A stretch of DNA of 64,000 nt from Bradyrhizobium commune (GCF_015624505.1 NZ_CP061379.1:3286001-3350000), one strand, 5' to 3'. Shown: positions 16,676 through 25,815, counted from the stretch's first letter. Translations and numbers: made by a program. Notes: generated by a model from the letters alone, not told the origin.

Positions 16676-17116
16676 ATGCCTCTCCATCTGATCAAGCTTG
16701 CCGTCGGCTGCGACTCCGTCAAGGAATTGAAGGAGTGGATCGCCGAACGGATGCAGACCGCCAAAAAGAAAGGTCTGCCGCAACACCACATCCACATCAC
16801 GCGCATGGTGCCCAAGCGCGACGCCGAGATCCTGTCGGGCGGTTCGCTCTATTGGGTCATCAAGGGCGAGATCGCCGCGCGCGAAAAGATCATCGGCATC
16901 GAGCCGTTCCGCGACAAGGACGGCATCGGGCGCTGCCGGATCGTGATGCAGCCGAAGGTGATCACGGTGTCGCCGCGGCCGATGCGGCCGTTCCAGGGCT
17001 GGCGCTATCTGACCGACGATTCCGTGCCGCCCGATCTCGGAAAGTCCGCCGCCGGCACGATCGCGGCGATGCCGGAGCCGATGCGGCGCGAGCTGCGCGA
17101 TCTCGGACTGCTCTGA
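16676..17116 (+). CDS. DUF1489 family protein
   Basis: The product is 146 aa and begins MPLHLIKLAVGCDSV.EL. The core H.TRM.PKR..E.L.GGSLYWVIKG...AR..I..I, followed by C.I.....I.V.PRP.R.FQGWRYL, is the DUF1489 signature, a cytosolic family nearly confined to alphaproteobacteria. No biochemical function is established to my knowledge. Its stop lies 9 bp from the convergent secreted-protein gene. Confidence 0.9.
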   Translation: MPLHLIKLAVGCDSVKELKEWIAERMQTAKKKGLPQHHIHITRMVPKRDAEILSGGSLYWVIKGEIAAREKIIGIEPFRDKDGIGRCRIVMQPKVITVSPRPMRPFQGWRYLTDDSVPPDLGKSAAGTIAAMPEPMRRELRDLGLL

Positions 17117-17125
17117 GCAGACCGC

Positions 17126-17875
17126 TCAAGGCGGCGTGACGATGTGCAGCCGCGCCACCTCGGCGGGCGGCACCACGAATGGGCGGGCGCCTGCGTCAAG
17201 ACTGTCGACGAGGTCGACCAGGGCGGGCTCGACGCCCATTTCGAGCAGGTACTTGCGGTACTGCTCGCCAAATATCACGGTCAGGCTCTCGCGTTGCTCC
17301 GCCGAGACGTTGGGCGCGCGGCGGTTGCGGATGGAACGGCCGGTCAGCACCACCTTGGCGCCTTCGGCAAGGCTGCGATGCACGCCGCCGGCGAGCACGA
17401 GGACGCAGGCGAAATCGCAGGCCGCGTCGGGCAGCGCGACCTTGGCGTCGAGCGGTCCGCCCGGGCGCTTCAGCGCAAAACAATCCGCCTCCGATTTGCC
17501 GGCGCAGGCCTCGACCTCAGTCGCGCCCGCGATTGCATCCAGGCCGTGGTCGCGCAGGATGCGGCCCATGCTGGTCGCAACGTTGAGGTTCGACGCGCCC
17601 CAGATGTGAATGACCACCGGCAGCTTGCGTCCGGCCTGCCGGTCGAGGATCGCGATCAGCCGCTTCCAGCTGTCCCATTGCACGGCGCCTTCGGCGGCGA
17701 TCCAGTCCGAGCAGCCCGGTCCGCAGGCGCCAGCCGGGCCACGCGCCACATAGAAGATCATCGCGTCTGTCGGCGACCCGTACAGGCCGATCGGCGGGCG
17801 CTGTTGTGCTTGTGCAGCCGTGGCGGCGACGAACACCAGCACCGCGCTCACGATGATCGTGCGGATCGACGACAT
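17126..17875 (-). CDS. Secreted protein with periplasmic ClpP-like (COG3904-type) features
   Basis: The product is 249 aa from ATG 17875; in-frame ATG 17905 is an alternative. A signal peptide at about 1-24 ends at AQAQ. The mature protein contains GP...CSDWIAAEGAVQ, then VVIHIWGASNLNVATSMGRILRDHGL, then CDFACVLVLAGGVHR and L.L...YRKYLLEMGV. This order (small-residue segment, nucleotide-fold-like strands, conserved cysteine pairs) matches COG3904-type predicted periplasmic proteins with a ClpP/crotonase-like fold. The usual catalytic Ser is not obvious. Function unproven. Confidence 0.6.
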   Translation of the reverse strand: MSSIRTIIVSAVLVFVAATAAQAQQRPPIGLYGSPTDAMIFYVARGPAGACGPGCSDWIAAEGAVQWDSWKRLIAILDRQAGRKLPVVIHIWGASNLNVATSMGRILRDHGLDAIAGATEVEACAGKSEADCFALKRPGGPLDAKVALPDAACDFACVLVLAGGVHRSLAEGAKVVLTGRSIRNRRAPNVSAEQRESLTVIFGEQYRKYLLEMGVEPALVDLVDSLDAGARPFVVPPAEVARLHIVTPP

Positions 17876-17950
17876 TGCGCCCTGCTGCTTGGTTCGTTCC
17901 CTCATCGCGATCATCCATGCGGTTGAGGGGAGGCGCAAGGTCAACCTCGG

Positions 17951-18805
17951 CTATCGTACCGGGATATTGTCGATCAGCCGCGTTGCGCCGAGCTTGGCCG
18001 CGACCAGGATCCGCAACGGCCCGTCCGTGCGCGAATTGACCGGCGCCAGCGTCTCGGCATGGCGGACCTCGAAATAGTCGAGCACAAACCCGGCCGCTGT
18101 GATCATCTCGGCGCCGCGTGCCATCGCGGGCGTGATCGCTTCGCCGGCCTGGATGCGTCCGGCACTCTCTTTCATGGCGCGGTAGAGCATGGTGGCGGTC
18201 TGCCGCTCCTCGGCCGAGAGGTAGACATTGCGCGAGGACATCGCGAGCCCGTCGCGCTCCCGTATCGTGCGGGAACCGATCACCTTGACGCCAAGGTCGA
18301 GGTCGCGCGCCATCTGCGTCACCACGCGGAGCTGCTGAAAGTCCTTTTCGCCGAAAATCGCGACATCTGGCCGGCATTGCGTGAACAGCTTTCCGACCAC
18401 GGTGGCGACGCCGCCGAAGAAGTGCGGCCGGAAACGGTCCTCGAGGCCGGCGAGCGCCGGCCCTTCCGGCACGATGCGGGTGGTAAAGCCCTCAGGATAC
18501 ATCGCCTCGACGCCGGGGTGCCAGACGATGTCGACATCCTCCGCCGCGAGCTTGGCGATATCGGCCTTCCAGGTCCGCGGATAGGCGCCGAAATCCTCGG
18601 TCGGGGCGAACTGAGTCGGGTTGACGAAGATCGAGACCACGACGCGGCGCGCGCGCCGCTTGGCGAGGCGCACCAGCGACACATGCCCGTCATGGAGTGC
18701 CCCCATGGTCGGCACCAGCGCGACCGTGGCCTTTCGCTTGCGAAGAGTGTCGACGGCGCGCCGCAGGGCGGGCACCGTGCGGGTGATCAAGGGGCTTCGT
18801 GACAT
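17951..18805 (-). CDS. panC: Pantothenate synthetase
   Basis: The product is 284 aa, the usual PanC length. It condenses pantoate and beta-alanine with ATP via a pantoyl-adenylate in the cytosol, the last step of pantothenate (coenzyme A precursor) synthesis. The signature [14 protein letters not shown] (HIGH-like ATP site) lies at about 28-41, with [16 protein letters not shown] and SSRNVYLS (the KMSKS-like loop) following in order. The ATG at 18805 starts [11 protein letters not shown], so the IT.TV..LR core is properly placed. panB is not adjacent. The divergent neighbour is mipZ. Confidence 0.95.
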   Translation of the reverse strand: MSRSPLITRTVPALRRAVDTLRKRKATVALVPTMGALHDGHVSLVRLAKRRARRVVVSIFVNPTQFAPTEDFGAYPRTWKADIAKLAAEDVDIVWHPGVEAMYPEGFTTRIVPEGPALAGLEDRFRPHFFGGVATVVGKLFTQCRPDVAIFGEKDFQQLRVVTQMARDLDLGVKVIGSRTIRERDGLAMSSRNVYLSAEERQTATMLYRAMKESAGRIQAGEAITPAMARGAEMITAAGFVLDYFEVRHAETLAPVNSRTDGPLRILVAAKLGATRLIDNIPVR

Positions 18806-19089
18806 CAGGACTCGAGGGGTTGGGGAGTGGGGTTGGGCGTGGCCAGCCGCGCAGCCGGCTAACCTTAACAAGCAGCGGTCGTGGACGCCATGCATCGACA
18901 TGCGGCACAGCATCCTGCGCGACGCCGCGAAAGGCGTCGCGACATTGTGGGCTGGATCACAGACGCGACGAGCCTGCACGATTCATGATGAAGACCAACG
19001 CACAGCGATTTCGCTATCCTGTCACGCATTTCACTTGACCGCAGACGCGGCCAACTCGAAGATATTGCTTAGGGGTGTTGAGGACCGCC

Positions 19090-20013
19090 ATGCTTGTGCA
19101 GGCTAGCCACGGCCAATCCGGCTCGGCGCATGTCGTTGTGCTCGGCAATGAGAAGGGCGGCTCCGGCAAATCGACCACCGCCCTGCACATCGCGGTCGCG
19201 CTCCTGAAGGCCGGCCAGCGCGTCGCCACTATCGACCTCGACTGCCGTCAGCAGAGCTTCACCCACTACATTAACAACCGCTCCGCCTGGGCGCGCCGCA
19301 CCAAGCTCGATCTGGAGCTGCCGGTGCATCGCTGCATCAAGCTCGGCGAGACCATGCAGATCGCCGAGAACGAGAGCTCCGAGTTCCAGCAGTTCATGGA
19401 GGCGGTCTCGGCGGTCGAGAGCAGCTTCGACTTCATCGTGATCGATACCCCCGGCACCGACAGCTATCTGATGCGGCTCGCGCACTCGATGGCCGACACG
19501 CTGGTCACTCCGATCAACGACAGCTTCCTCGATTTCGACGTGCTCGGCACCGTCGATCCCGCCAATTACGCGGTGACGGGCGAGAGCCATTATGCCGAGA
19601 TGGTGCGCGACACCCGCCGCAAGCGCCGCCAGCTCGACGGCTCGACCACCGACTGGATCGTGGTGCGCAACCGCCTGTCCATGCTCGGCTCCCGCAACAA
19701 GCAGCTCGTCGCCGACGGCCTGAAGGATTTGTCGCTGCGGCTCGGCTTCCGCTACGTCGACGGCTTCGCCGAGCGCGTCGTCTACCGCGAGTTCTTCCCG
19801 CGCGGCCTCACAGCGCTGGACGAGATCGACGAGGCGACGCTCGGGATGCGGCCCAATCTCGGCCATCTGACTGCGCGGGAGGAGGTGACGAGCCTGCTCC
19901 GCCAGCTCAAGCTCCCGCTCGACGAACGCGGCCGTCGCCGCGCCGCCAACCGGGCCGAGTGGTTCAGCCAGGTCGACAAGCCGCTCGAGGTCCACGACAT
20001 CCTCGGCGCCTGA
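19090..20013 (+). CDS. mipZ: Division-plane positioning ATPase MipZ
   Basis: The product is 307 aa, a ParA/MinD-family ATPase. The deviant Walker A (KGGSGKST) lies at 22-29 and switch II VIDTPGTDS at about 118-126, where MipZ has a characteristic T-D pair. In Caulobacter MipZ forms a bipolar gradient with ParB and inhibits FtsZ, placing the septum at midcell. panC is its divergent neighbour, as in other alphaproteobacteria. ATG 19090 with gagg 6 bp upstream is preferred to GTG 19075. Confidence 0.93.
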   Translation: MLVQASHGQSGSAHVVVLGNEKGGSGKSTTALHIAVALLKAGQRVATIDLDCRQQSFTHYINNRSAWARRTKLDLELPVHRCIKLGETMQIAENESSEFQQFMEAVSAVESSFDFIVIDTPGTDSYLMRLAHSMADTLVTPINDSFLDFDVLGTVDPANYAVTGESHYAEMVRDTRRKRRQLDGSTTDWIVVRNRLSMLGSRNKQLVADGLKDLSLRLGFRYVDGFAERVVYREFFPRGLTALDEIDEATLGMRPNLGHLTAREEVTSLLRQLKLPLDERGRRRAANRAEWFSQVDKPLEVHDILGA

Positions 20014-20360
20014 ACCTGCGGCGGTATAGAGCTACTTCCAGTCGATCCATATCGCCGGTTCCCGCCGGAACGGAGCCGGCGCGACGCCGTTTCATTCAAT
20101 GTTTACTGGGAGATTGAACCCGATCGAGACGGGTCGCGTCGGATGGTCATGCGCATCCTGATGTCCGTAGAGGACCGGGATTGCCCAACAAACGTGTGCG
20201 TCGCACAACGAAAGGGCTGCCGGATCACAATTTTTAGCCTTCCTGTCACGTGGCTGTGACGTATATTAGGGAATAGGCGACAAGGGCCCTTTGAGAGGCC
20301 TCTACCAACTCGATTTCAACTGCGATTTCAGGCCAGAACGGCCTGAGGCTGAGGACGAAA
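20014..20360. other. 347-bp intergenic region with two palindromes
   Basis: No gene was found. TGTGCG-T-CGCACA (20195-20207) is a perfect 13-bp palindrome with the TGC-N3-GCA core of PhaR-type operators and is nearly the same as the phasin operator at 25348. A second dyad, tcaggcc (20328-20334) and ggcctga (20340-20346), lies 15 bp before the next ATG and could affect translation of the hydrolase. The rest is unremarkable promoter-like DNA. Confidence 0.45.
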
Positions 20361-21221
20361 ATGAAGCGTGGAATTGCCGTACTGGTTTCAGTGGGTGCCC
20401 TCTGCGGCGTCGCCTATTTCACGGCGAGCAAGTGGGCGATCAAGCACGAGACCATCACCTTCTATGACGCTTCGCGCGACAACCGTCCCGTGCCCGTCGA
20501 CATCGCGATCCGCCGCGACAAGGAAATGCAGGCCAATGCCGGCATGATCACGATGCCGGTCGCCGTGATCAATCACGGCAACACCGTCAAGAACACCGAA
20601 TACGGCTTCCTCGCCAACGTCTTTGCGGCGCGTGGCTATCTCGTGGTCAGCCCGCAGCATGATTTGCCGACCGATCCTCCGATGGTGACCAAGCCCGGCG
20701 AGCTCTATGTCGGCCGGCTGCCGCAGATTCTGCGCGGCGTCGCCAACATCCATCTCGCGATGCAGGAGATGAAGAAGGTTCAGCCCAACGCCGACTACGC
20801 CAGGGTGACGATGGTCGGCCACTCCATGGGCGGCGACATCACGATGTATTTCGCCAAGCAGTATCCGGACGAGGTCAAGAAGGTCGTGACGCTGGATAAT
20901 CTCCGCGTGCCTTTCGTGACCGCCGGCAAGTTCAAGATCCTGTCGTTCCGCTCCAAGGATCCGCAGTTCAAGACCGATCCGGGCGTGATCCCGACCGACG
21001 AGGAATGTGAGAAGGCCGGTATCCAGGTCGTGAAGACCGACTTCCAGCATAACGACATGCGCGACACCGGTCCGGATGACGCGAAGAACTCGATCCAGGG
21101 CATGCTGGATAAATTCCTGAGCGACACCGACAGTGCGATCGCGCCGGTCGACACGACGTCGTCGCCGCCGAAGGTGCTTGAGCCCGGCCCCGTGGCCCTT
21201 ATGTCACCCGCCAAGAGCTGA
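20361..21221 (+). CDS. Membrane-anchored alpha/beta hydrolase
   Basis: The product is 286 aa. The N-terminal hydrophobic segment (about 4-22) could be an uncleaved anchor or signal peptide. The nucleophile elbow VGHSMGG (Ser at about 155) and the VINHGN oxyanion-type loop support an alpha/beta hydrolase fold. The His may be the one in DFQHNDMRDTGPDD near the C-terminus. It is probably periplasmic and acts on an ester substrate that cannot be named. The upstream region carries a PhaR-like palindrome, but a link to PHA metabolism is only a guess. Confidence 0.8.
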   Translation: MKRGIAVLVSVGALCGVAYFTASKWAIKHETITFYDASRDNRPVPVDIAIRRDKEMQANAGMITMPVAVINHGNTVKNTEYGFLANVFAARGYLVVSPQHDLPTDPPMVTKPGELYVGRLPQILRGVANIHLAMQEMKKVQPNADYARVTMVGHSMGGDITMYFAKQYPDEVKKVVTLDNLRVPFVTAGKFKILSFRSKDPQFKTDPGVIPTDEECEKAGIQVVKTDFQHNDMRDTGPDDAKNSIQGMLDKFLSDTDSAIAPVDTTSSPPKVLEPGPVALMSPAKS

Positions 21222-21345
21222 TCCGTCCAACATCGCTGGAAACAGGTTACGAGGCCTCCGCCGGCACGCGCCTGCGGAGGCTAGCTCATTGACCGGGCAG
21301 GGCGCGCTATCCACATTGGTTGCTTGAGACCAGGTGCGACCAGCG

Positions 21346-22101
21346 ATGTCCGGTGAACCGATCAAACCGCGCAATAGCGATGCCGTTTCGACAAAGGCCG
21401 AACGCGACGGTGCGCTGCCGCAGGCCAAAACCTCGACCTCGGAGGATGTCGCCGACTTCGTCGCCAGGGCGCGTGCGCTATCGCCACATGCGCCCGGCGC
21501 CAGGGGCCGTCTGATCTTCGCGCTGGATGCGACGATGAGCCGGCAGCCGACCTGGGACATGGCCTGCGCGCTCCAGGGCGATATGTTCCGCGAGGCGTCC
21601 GCGCTCGGCAGCCTCGACGTCCGGCTTGTCTACTACCGCGGCTACAACGAATGCCGCGCGACGGGATGGATCTCGGACAGTGGCAAGCTTGCGACGCTGA
21701 TGAGCAAAATCGACTGCCGCGGCGGCGATACCCAGATCGGCAAGGTGCTGACCGAGGCGCGGCGCGAGGCGGTCGCATCTGGCGTGCGCGCACTGGTCTT
21801 CGTCGGCGACGCGATGGAAGAGAAAGTGGACGAGCTCTGCGCCAAGGCAGGCGAGCTCGGCATGCTGAAGGTGCCGGTGTTCCTGTTTCAGGAAGGGGAC
21901 GATCCCGTGGCCGAGCAGGCCTTTCGCGAGATCGCACGCCTCACCGGCGGCGCCTGGTGCCGGTTCGATCCTGGCGCGGCGGCGCAGCTCCGCGATCTCT
22001 TGCGCGCGGCTGCGGCCTATGCCGTCGGTGGCCGGGAGGCGCTGTTGAAATTGTCGAAGGCGATCAGCGGAGCGGCAAAGCTGATCGGACAGATGAAATA
22101 G
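21346..22101 (+). CDS. VWA-fold-like protein conserved in alphaproteobacteria
   Basis: The product is 251 aa. After a disordered N-terminus (about 1-50) comes GRLIFALDATMSR, a MIDAS-like DxTxS start typical of von Willebrand A folds. IGKVLTEARREAVASGVRALVFVGDAMEE and VPVFLFQEGDDPVAEQAFREIARLTGGAWCRFDPGA follow in the order of later VWA strands. It has no signal peptide. It is followed, 179 bp later, by a J-domain protein gene in the same orientation, a pairing I also associate with mipZ neighbourhoods. Function unknown. Confidence 0.7.
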   Translation: MSGEPIKPRNSDAVSTKAERDGALPQAKTSTSEDVADFVARARALSPHAPGARGRLIFALDATMSRQPTWDMACALQGDMFREASALGSLDVRLVYYRGYNECRATGWISDSGKLATLMSKIDCRGGDTQIGKVLTEARREAVASGVRALVFVGDAMEEKVDELCAKAGELGMLKVPVFLFQEGDDPVAEQAFREIARLTGGAWCRFDPGAAAQLRDLLRAAAAYAVGGREALLKLSKAISGAAKLIGQMK

Positions 22102-22280
22102 CAGGTCAGGTCAGTGCGGCCTGCGTCAGCTTGAATCCGTTGCTCATTGTCTTCGCAAATCTCCGCCGCGATGAACCAGGGCGCTGTTGCCGTCCTCATC
22201 ACCGCCGCGAGCAGCGCCCTCAATTGCGGATGCCGAAAGGACGCCATGCATTTTGACAATAGGGCGACTATATTCGGCGC

Positions 22281-23006
22281 ATGACCCTGATCGCCGGCCT
22301 TGTCGCTGTTATCACGATTTATCTGTTGCTGCAGATGTTCCGCTCGGCCAATCCAGCGGTGCTGGCGCGCACCATCAAGGTTGGCGGTGGCGTGGTCGCG
22401 CTCGCGGTCGCGGCCTTCACGGGCTTGCGGGGCGAATTGGCGGTGGCGATCCCGCTCGGAATCTTCGGCGCCGGGCTGCTTGGCTGGACGCCGCTGGCGA
22501 ATGCGGGCTTCGGCAGTGTCGGTGGCCTGTTCGGCGGCGGCGCGGCGCGCACGTCCGGCCAGACTTCGCGCGTACGCTCGCAATTCCTGGATATGCGGCT
22601 CGACCACGATTCCGGTCAGTTGGCAGGCCAGATCGTTGCAGGACCCCATGCCGGGCGCGAGCTCGACGAGTTCGATCTCGCCAGCCTGCTGGCGATGGTC
22701 CCGGCGTTTGACGCCGAGAGCGTGGCTTTACTTGAAAGCTATCTGGACCGCCGCTTTCCCGCTTGGCGTCAGAACGCGCAGGGCGACGCGGCAGGGGGGC
22801 AACGCCGCGCGACGGCGAGCGGCAAAATGACGGCGGAGGAAGCCTATCAGATCCTTGGCTTGCAACCGGGAGCGGGGCGCGACGACATCAGCCGGGCGCA
22901 CAAATCCCTCATGAAGAAACTGCATCCCGACCAGGGGGGCTCGACGTATCTCGCTGCCCGGGTAAACGAGGCCAAGGATACTCTGCTTCGTACGCATAAC
23001 GGCTAA
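22281..23006 (+). CDS. Membrane-anchored J-domain (DnaJ-like) protein
   Basis: The product is 241 aa. Two N-terminal hydrophobic segments (about 1-19 and 32-70) anchor it in the inner membrane. A C-terminal J domain covers about 180-240 (MTAEEAYQILGLQPGAGRDDISRAHKSLMKKLHPDQGGS), with the HPD motif that stimulates DnaK ATPase. The domain is at the C-terminus, as in DjlA-like and TIM14-like proteins, so it may recruit DnaK to the membrane. It is the last gene of the mipZ-side group and lies 179 bp after the VWA gene. Confidence 0.85.
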   Translation: MTLIAGLVAVITIYLLLQMFRSANPAVLARTIKVGGGVVALAVAAFTGLRGELAVAIPLGIFGAGLLGWTPLANAGFGSVGGLFGGGAARTSGQTSRVRSQFLDMRLDHDSGQLAGQIVAGPHAGRELDEFDLASLLAMVPAFDAESVALLESYLDRRFPAWRQNAQGDAAGGQRRATASGKMTAEEAYQILGLQPGAGRDDISRAHKSLMKKLHPDQGGSTYLAARVNEAKDTLLRTHNG

Positions 23007-23179
23007 CTCCGGCACCACGCCACAAACGCAAATCCCGCGTCAGCTCCGCGTGCTCTGTTCGCCGTCGCCCCGATGCCCGCCATTGTCGGCGTGGTCGATC
23101 CCTTGAGCAAAATTTAACCGTAAATCCTTGACGAGAGGTTGTCGCTGGACAGCCTTCGCATCATTGCGTCTCCAACGCG

Positions 23180-23209
23180 AAAATGCCCGCGCCGTAGGGC
23201 GCGGGCATT
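23180..23209 (-). terminator. Rho-independent terminator of the D,D-carboxypeptidase gene
   Basis: A perfect 12-bp stem, aatgcccgcgcc (23182-23193) and ggcgcgggcatt (23198-23209) with loop gtag, is followed on the minus strand by ttttcg. It sits 22 bp past the stop of the carboxypeptidase gene. Confidence 0.8.
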
Positions 23210-23230
23210 GGGATCGGGGTATCGCTGAAA

Positions 23231-25063
23231 CTAGTTGCGGACGGTGATGCAGGAAATGTCGGCACGCTTCAGGGCGCGGCAGACGGCTTCGGCCTGATCC
23301 CGCTCGAGCCCGGCGAAGCGGGCGCGGTAGAGCTTGCGATTGTCCTTGGCGACGACCGGCTCGGTGAACGGATCGGCCTTGCTGAGCAGGCCGCGGGCCG
23401 AGCTGCGCGCGGCGTCGATGCGCTGCTGGGCTTCGCTCTCGCTCTCGAGGGCGCCGACCTGGACGATCCAGCCGCTATGGGTGACGACCGGCTTGGTCGT
23501 GGCGCTCATCTGGATCGGCTGCGGTGTCGGATCGGCCGAGGCAAGCTTGGCGGTGGCGACCGGTGCGGGCGCGGCGGCGGTTGCCGCCGGCAGCACGCCG
23601 AGCACGCCGTTACCGGAGCCGAAGCCCGCAGGCTGCCGAGGCAGCTCGGTGCGGGCGATCTCGGCCCTCGGCGCTTCCGGCTGGCTGACGACCTCGGGCT
23701 TGTTGATGAGGTCCGCCCGGGCGACGACAGCGCCAGATGTCTCGGCGACATCGGAGCGGGACGAGATCGTGTTGGTGACTTGCGGCGCGACCTGCGTCGG
23801 GGCGGCAGAGGCGACCTTCACCGCTCCAGCCTTGACCTGAACCGTCTTGACCCGCACCGGCTTCATCGGTTCTGACGAGCCCGGAATGAGGGAGAGCGGC
23901 TGGCTCGAGATCACGCCATTGGTCAGCGGCGCGGGCTCGATCTTGGACTCGGTCGGCTTGGCCTCGGGCTTGGGTTGCGCCGGCGGCATCGCGGCGGTTG
24001 CGGCCGCAAGCGCCGACAGGCGCGAAGTCGGACGCGGTGCCGCGGCGTCAGGAGCAGGCACGGCTGCCGCCTGCAGAGCGGGCCGAGCCGGGGTATCCGA
24101 TGCATCGGCCACGTCGGTGTTGGCGTCGGCGCCGTTGCGCTCGGTCACTGAGGTAACGGTGTGCGTGGTCGCGCCCTTCTCGAGATTCTCCGCGAGCAGG
24201 TTGCGCATGATGGCGTCGCGCGAGCCGCCGCTGCGGCCGCCAAGCACCACGCCGATCAGATGGCGGTTGCCGCGGCGCATCGAGGTTACGAGGTTGAAGC
24301 CGGAGGCGCGAGTATAGCCGGTTTTGATGCCGTCAACGCCCTCGACGCTGCCGAGCAGGTGATTGTGGTTGCGGATCGACTGTCCGCGCCAGTTGAACGT
24401 AGTGGTCGAGAAATAGCGATAGTAGCGCGGGAAGCGCTCCTGGATGGCGCGGCCGAGCGTGGCCTGGTCGCGCGCGGTTGTAACCTGCTCGTCGTTGGGA
24501 AGGCCGTTGGCGTTGCGGTACACCGTCTTGGACATGCCGAGCGCGCGCGCCTTGCGCGTCATCATCTGGGCGAAATCGTCTTCGTCGCCGCCGATCGCTT
24601 CCGCGATCACCACGGCTGCGTCGTTGGCCGAGCGGGTGACGAGACCCTTGATCGCGTCCTCGACGCGAATGGTCTGACCGGCGCGCAGGTTCAACTTGGT
24701 CGGATCCTGATCGGCGGCGTGTTGCGAGACCGGCATTTCGGTATCGAGCTTCATCTTGCCGGACTCAAGGCGCTCGAACAGCAGATAGAGCGTCATGATC
24801 TTGGTCAGCGAAGCCGGATGGCGGAGCCCGTCCGGGCTGGTCGACTGGAGCACCGCGCCGGAATTGCCGTCGACGATGATGGAGGCGAATTGCGGGCTGT
24901 AGCTCTCGGAGACGTCGCGTTGCACCCGGTGGTGCGCGTAGTGGCGCCGATAGCGCCGTGCCTCGGCGGCGTCGGTGGTGACGATGACGGCTGTGGTGAC
25001 CGCAAGCAGCCCGAAGACGCCAACCCGCGCCAAGCGCGAGGAAGACCAGTTATTACGAAGCAT
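23231..25063 (-). CDS. D-alanyl-D-alanine carboxypeptidase (PBP5/6 type) with C-terminal SPOR domain
   Basis: The product is 610 aa with a signal peptide at about 1-34 (ending at AAEA). The peptidase S11 domain covers about 55-280 and has all three active-site motifs: SLTK (Ser85, Lys88), SAN (145-147) and KTG (247-249). It trims D-Ala from pentapeptides of peptidoglycan in the periplasm. A Pro/Ala/Thr-rich linker of about 240 residues leads to a SPOR domain (about 528-607) that binds denuded septal glycan, so septal targeting is likely. The linker is longer than in typical relatives. A terminator lies just after the gene. Confidence 0.92.
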   Translation of the reverse strand: MLRNNWSSSRLARVGVFGLLAVTTAVIVTTDAAEARRYRRHYAHHRVQRDVSESYSPQFASIIVDGNSGAVLQSTSPDGLRHPASLTKIMTLYLLFERLESGKMKLDTEMPVSQHAADQDPTKLNLRAGQTIRVEDAIKGLVTRSANDAAVVIAEAIGGDEDDFAQMMTRKARALGMSKTVYRNANGLPNDEQVTTARDQATLGRAIQERFPRYYRYFSTTTFNWRGQSIRNHNHLLGSVEGVDGIKTGYTRASGFNLVTSMRRGNRHLIGVVLGGRSGGSRDAIMRNLLAENLEKGATTHTVTSVTERNGADANTDVADASDTPARPALQAAAVPAPDAAAPRPTSRLSALAAATAAMPPAQPKPEAKPTESKIEPAPLTNGVISSQPLSLIPGSSEPMKPVRVKTVQVKAGAVKVASAAPTQVAPQVTNTISSRSDVAETSGAVVARADLINKPEVVSQPEAPRAEIARTELPRQPAGFGSGNGVLGVLPAATAAAPAPVATAKLASADPTPQPIQMSATTKPVVTHSGWIVQVGALESESEAQQRIDAARSSARGLLSKADPFTEPVVAKDNRKLYRARFAGLERDQAEAVCRALKRADISCITVRN

Positions 25064-25453
25064 GGAACCCCGTCCCCGTTTCTGACTTGATCACCGGCTC
25101 GTGAGGCGAAATTGTGCCCTGCGGACCCGGGATCATTACCTGCTCAGGCTGTCCCTCCGCTGGTGCTCACTGGCGGGGAACGTTGGGCCTGAGCCGCTTT
25201 TCTGGCTAAGGTGATGTTCTCAAATGGCTTTTGACCATCTGCGGAAGGCGAACACGTCCAGGGAATCAGGGTAGGGGCCCGCGGTTTCCAAAAGCTTAAG
25301 GAACCCTTGCGGGAAAGCCCGGGAATCTCCGCGATCTGTATCTATTTTTGTGCGCCGCACAAGATTCTTGACTTTTTTGTGCGTTGCACTAATTGTGGGC
25401 AGAGTCAGGGAGCCGGGGCTTCCGGACGAAAGCCAGGGAAAAAGGATTCCGAA
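25064..25453. other. 390-bp intergenic region between carboxypeptidase and phasin genes
   Basis: It holds the divergent promoters. The half next to the phasin gene contains two PhaR-like operators and a promoter, described separately. No ORF in the remaining stretch looks coding; the sequence near 25064-25120 is likely the carboxypeptidase promoter and leader. Confidence 0.5.
25348..25395 (+). promoter_or_regulatory. Phasin promoter with two PhaR-like operators
   Basis: A perfect 15-bp palindrome TTGTGCG-C-CGCACAA lies at 25348-25362. A second copy, TTGTGCG-T-TGCAC, lies at 25378-25390. Both contain TGC-N3-GCA, as bound by PhaR repressors of PHA genes in other alphaproteobacteria. A -35-like TTGACT (25368-25373) and a -10-like TAATTG (25390-25395) frame the second site, so binding would block RNA polymerase. 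The promoter assignment is inferred. Confidence 0.65.
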
Positions 25454-25792
25454 ATGTTCAAGGTTGAAGACTTTCAGAACTACGGGAAAGAGCAGTTTGA
25501 GACGTGCGTCGCCTCCGCGACCTCGGTGCAGCACGGCCTCCAGGCGATTGCCAGCGCCTATGGCGACTACACCAAGAAGTCGTTCGAAGACACCAAGTCC
25601 TTCGTCGAGAAGCTTTCCGGCGTGAAGTCGCTGGACAAGGCGATGGAAGCGCAGACCGAATTCGCGCGTTCCGCCTACGAGACCTTCGTTGCGGAATCGC
25701 AGAAGATCGCCGGCCTCTACAGCGACCTCGCCAAGCAGGCGTTCAAGCCGGTCGAGACCGTCGTGTCGAAGTTCACCCCGGCCGCTCACTAA
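25454..25792 (+). CDS. phaP: Phasin family protein
   Basis: The product is 112 aa, small, alpha-helical and amphipathic, with no signal peptide. Its pattern FQNYGKEQFE......V..G.QAIA..Y.DYTK.SFED.K.FVE.L...KSLD.A...Q.EFA..AYE.FVAES.KI..LY.DLAK.AFKP is the Phasin_2 (PF09361) family. It coats polyhydroxyalkanoate granules. The two TGC-N3-GCA operators upstream support control by a PhaR-type repressor that is released when granules form. The gene is monocistronic and ends at a strong hairpin terminator. ATG 25454 starts MFKVEDFQ. Confidence 0.9.
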   Translation: MFKVEDFQNYGKEQFETCVASATSVQHGLQAIASAYGDYTKKSFEDTKSFVEKLSGVKSLDKAMEAQTEFARSAYETFVAESQKIAGLYSDLAKQAFKPVETVVSKFTPAAH

Positions 25793-25815
25793 ATCTTCTG
25801 GAAGTCCTGGAATCG

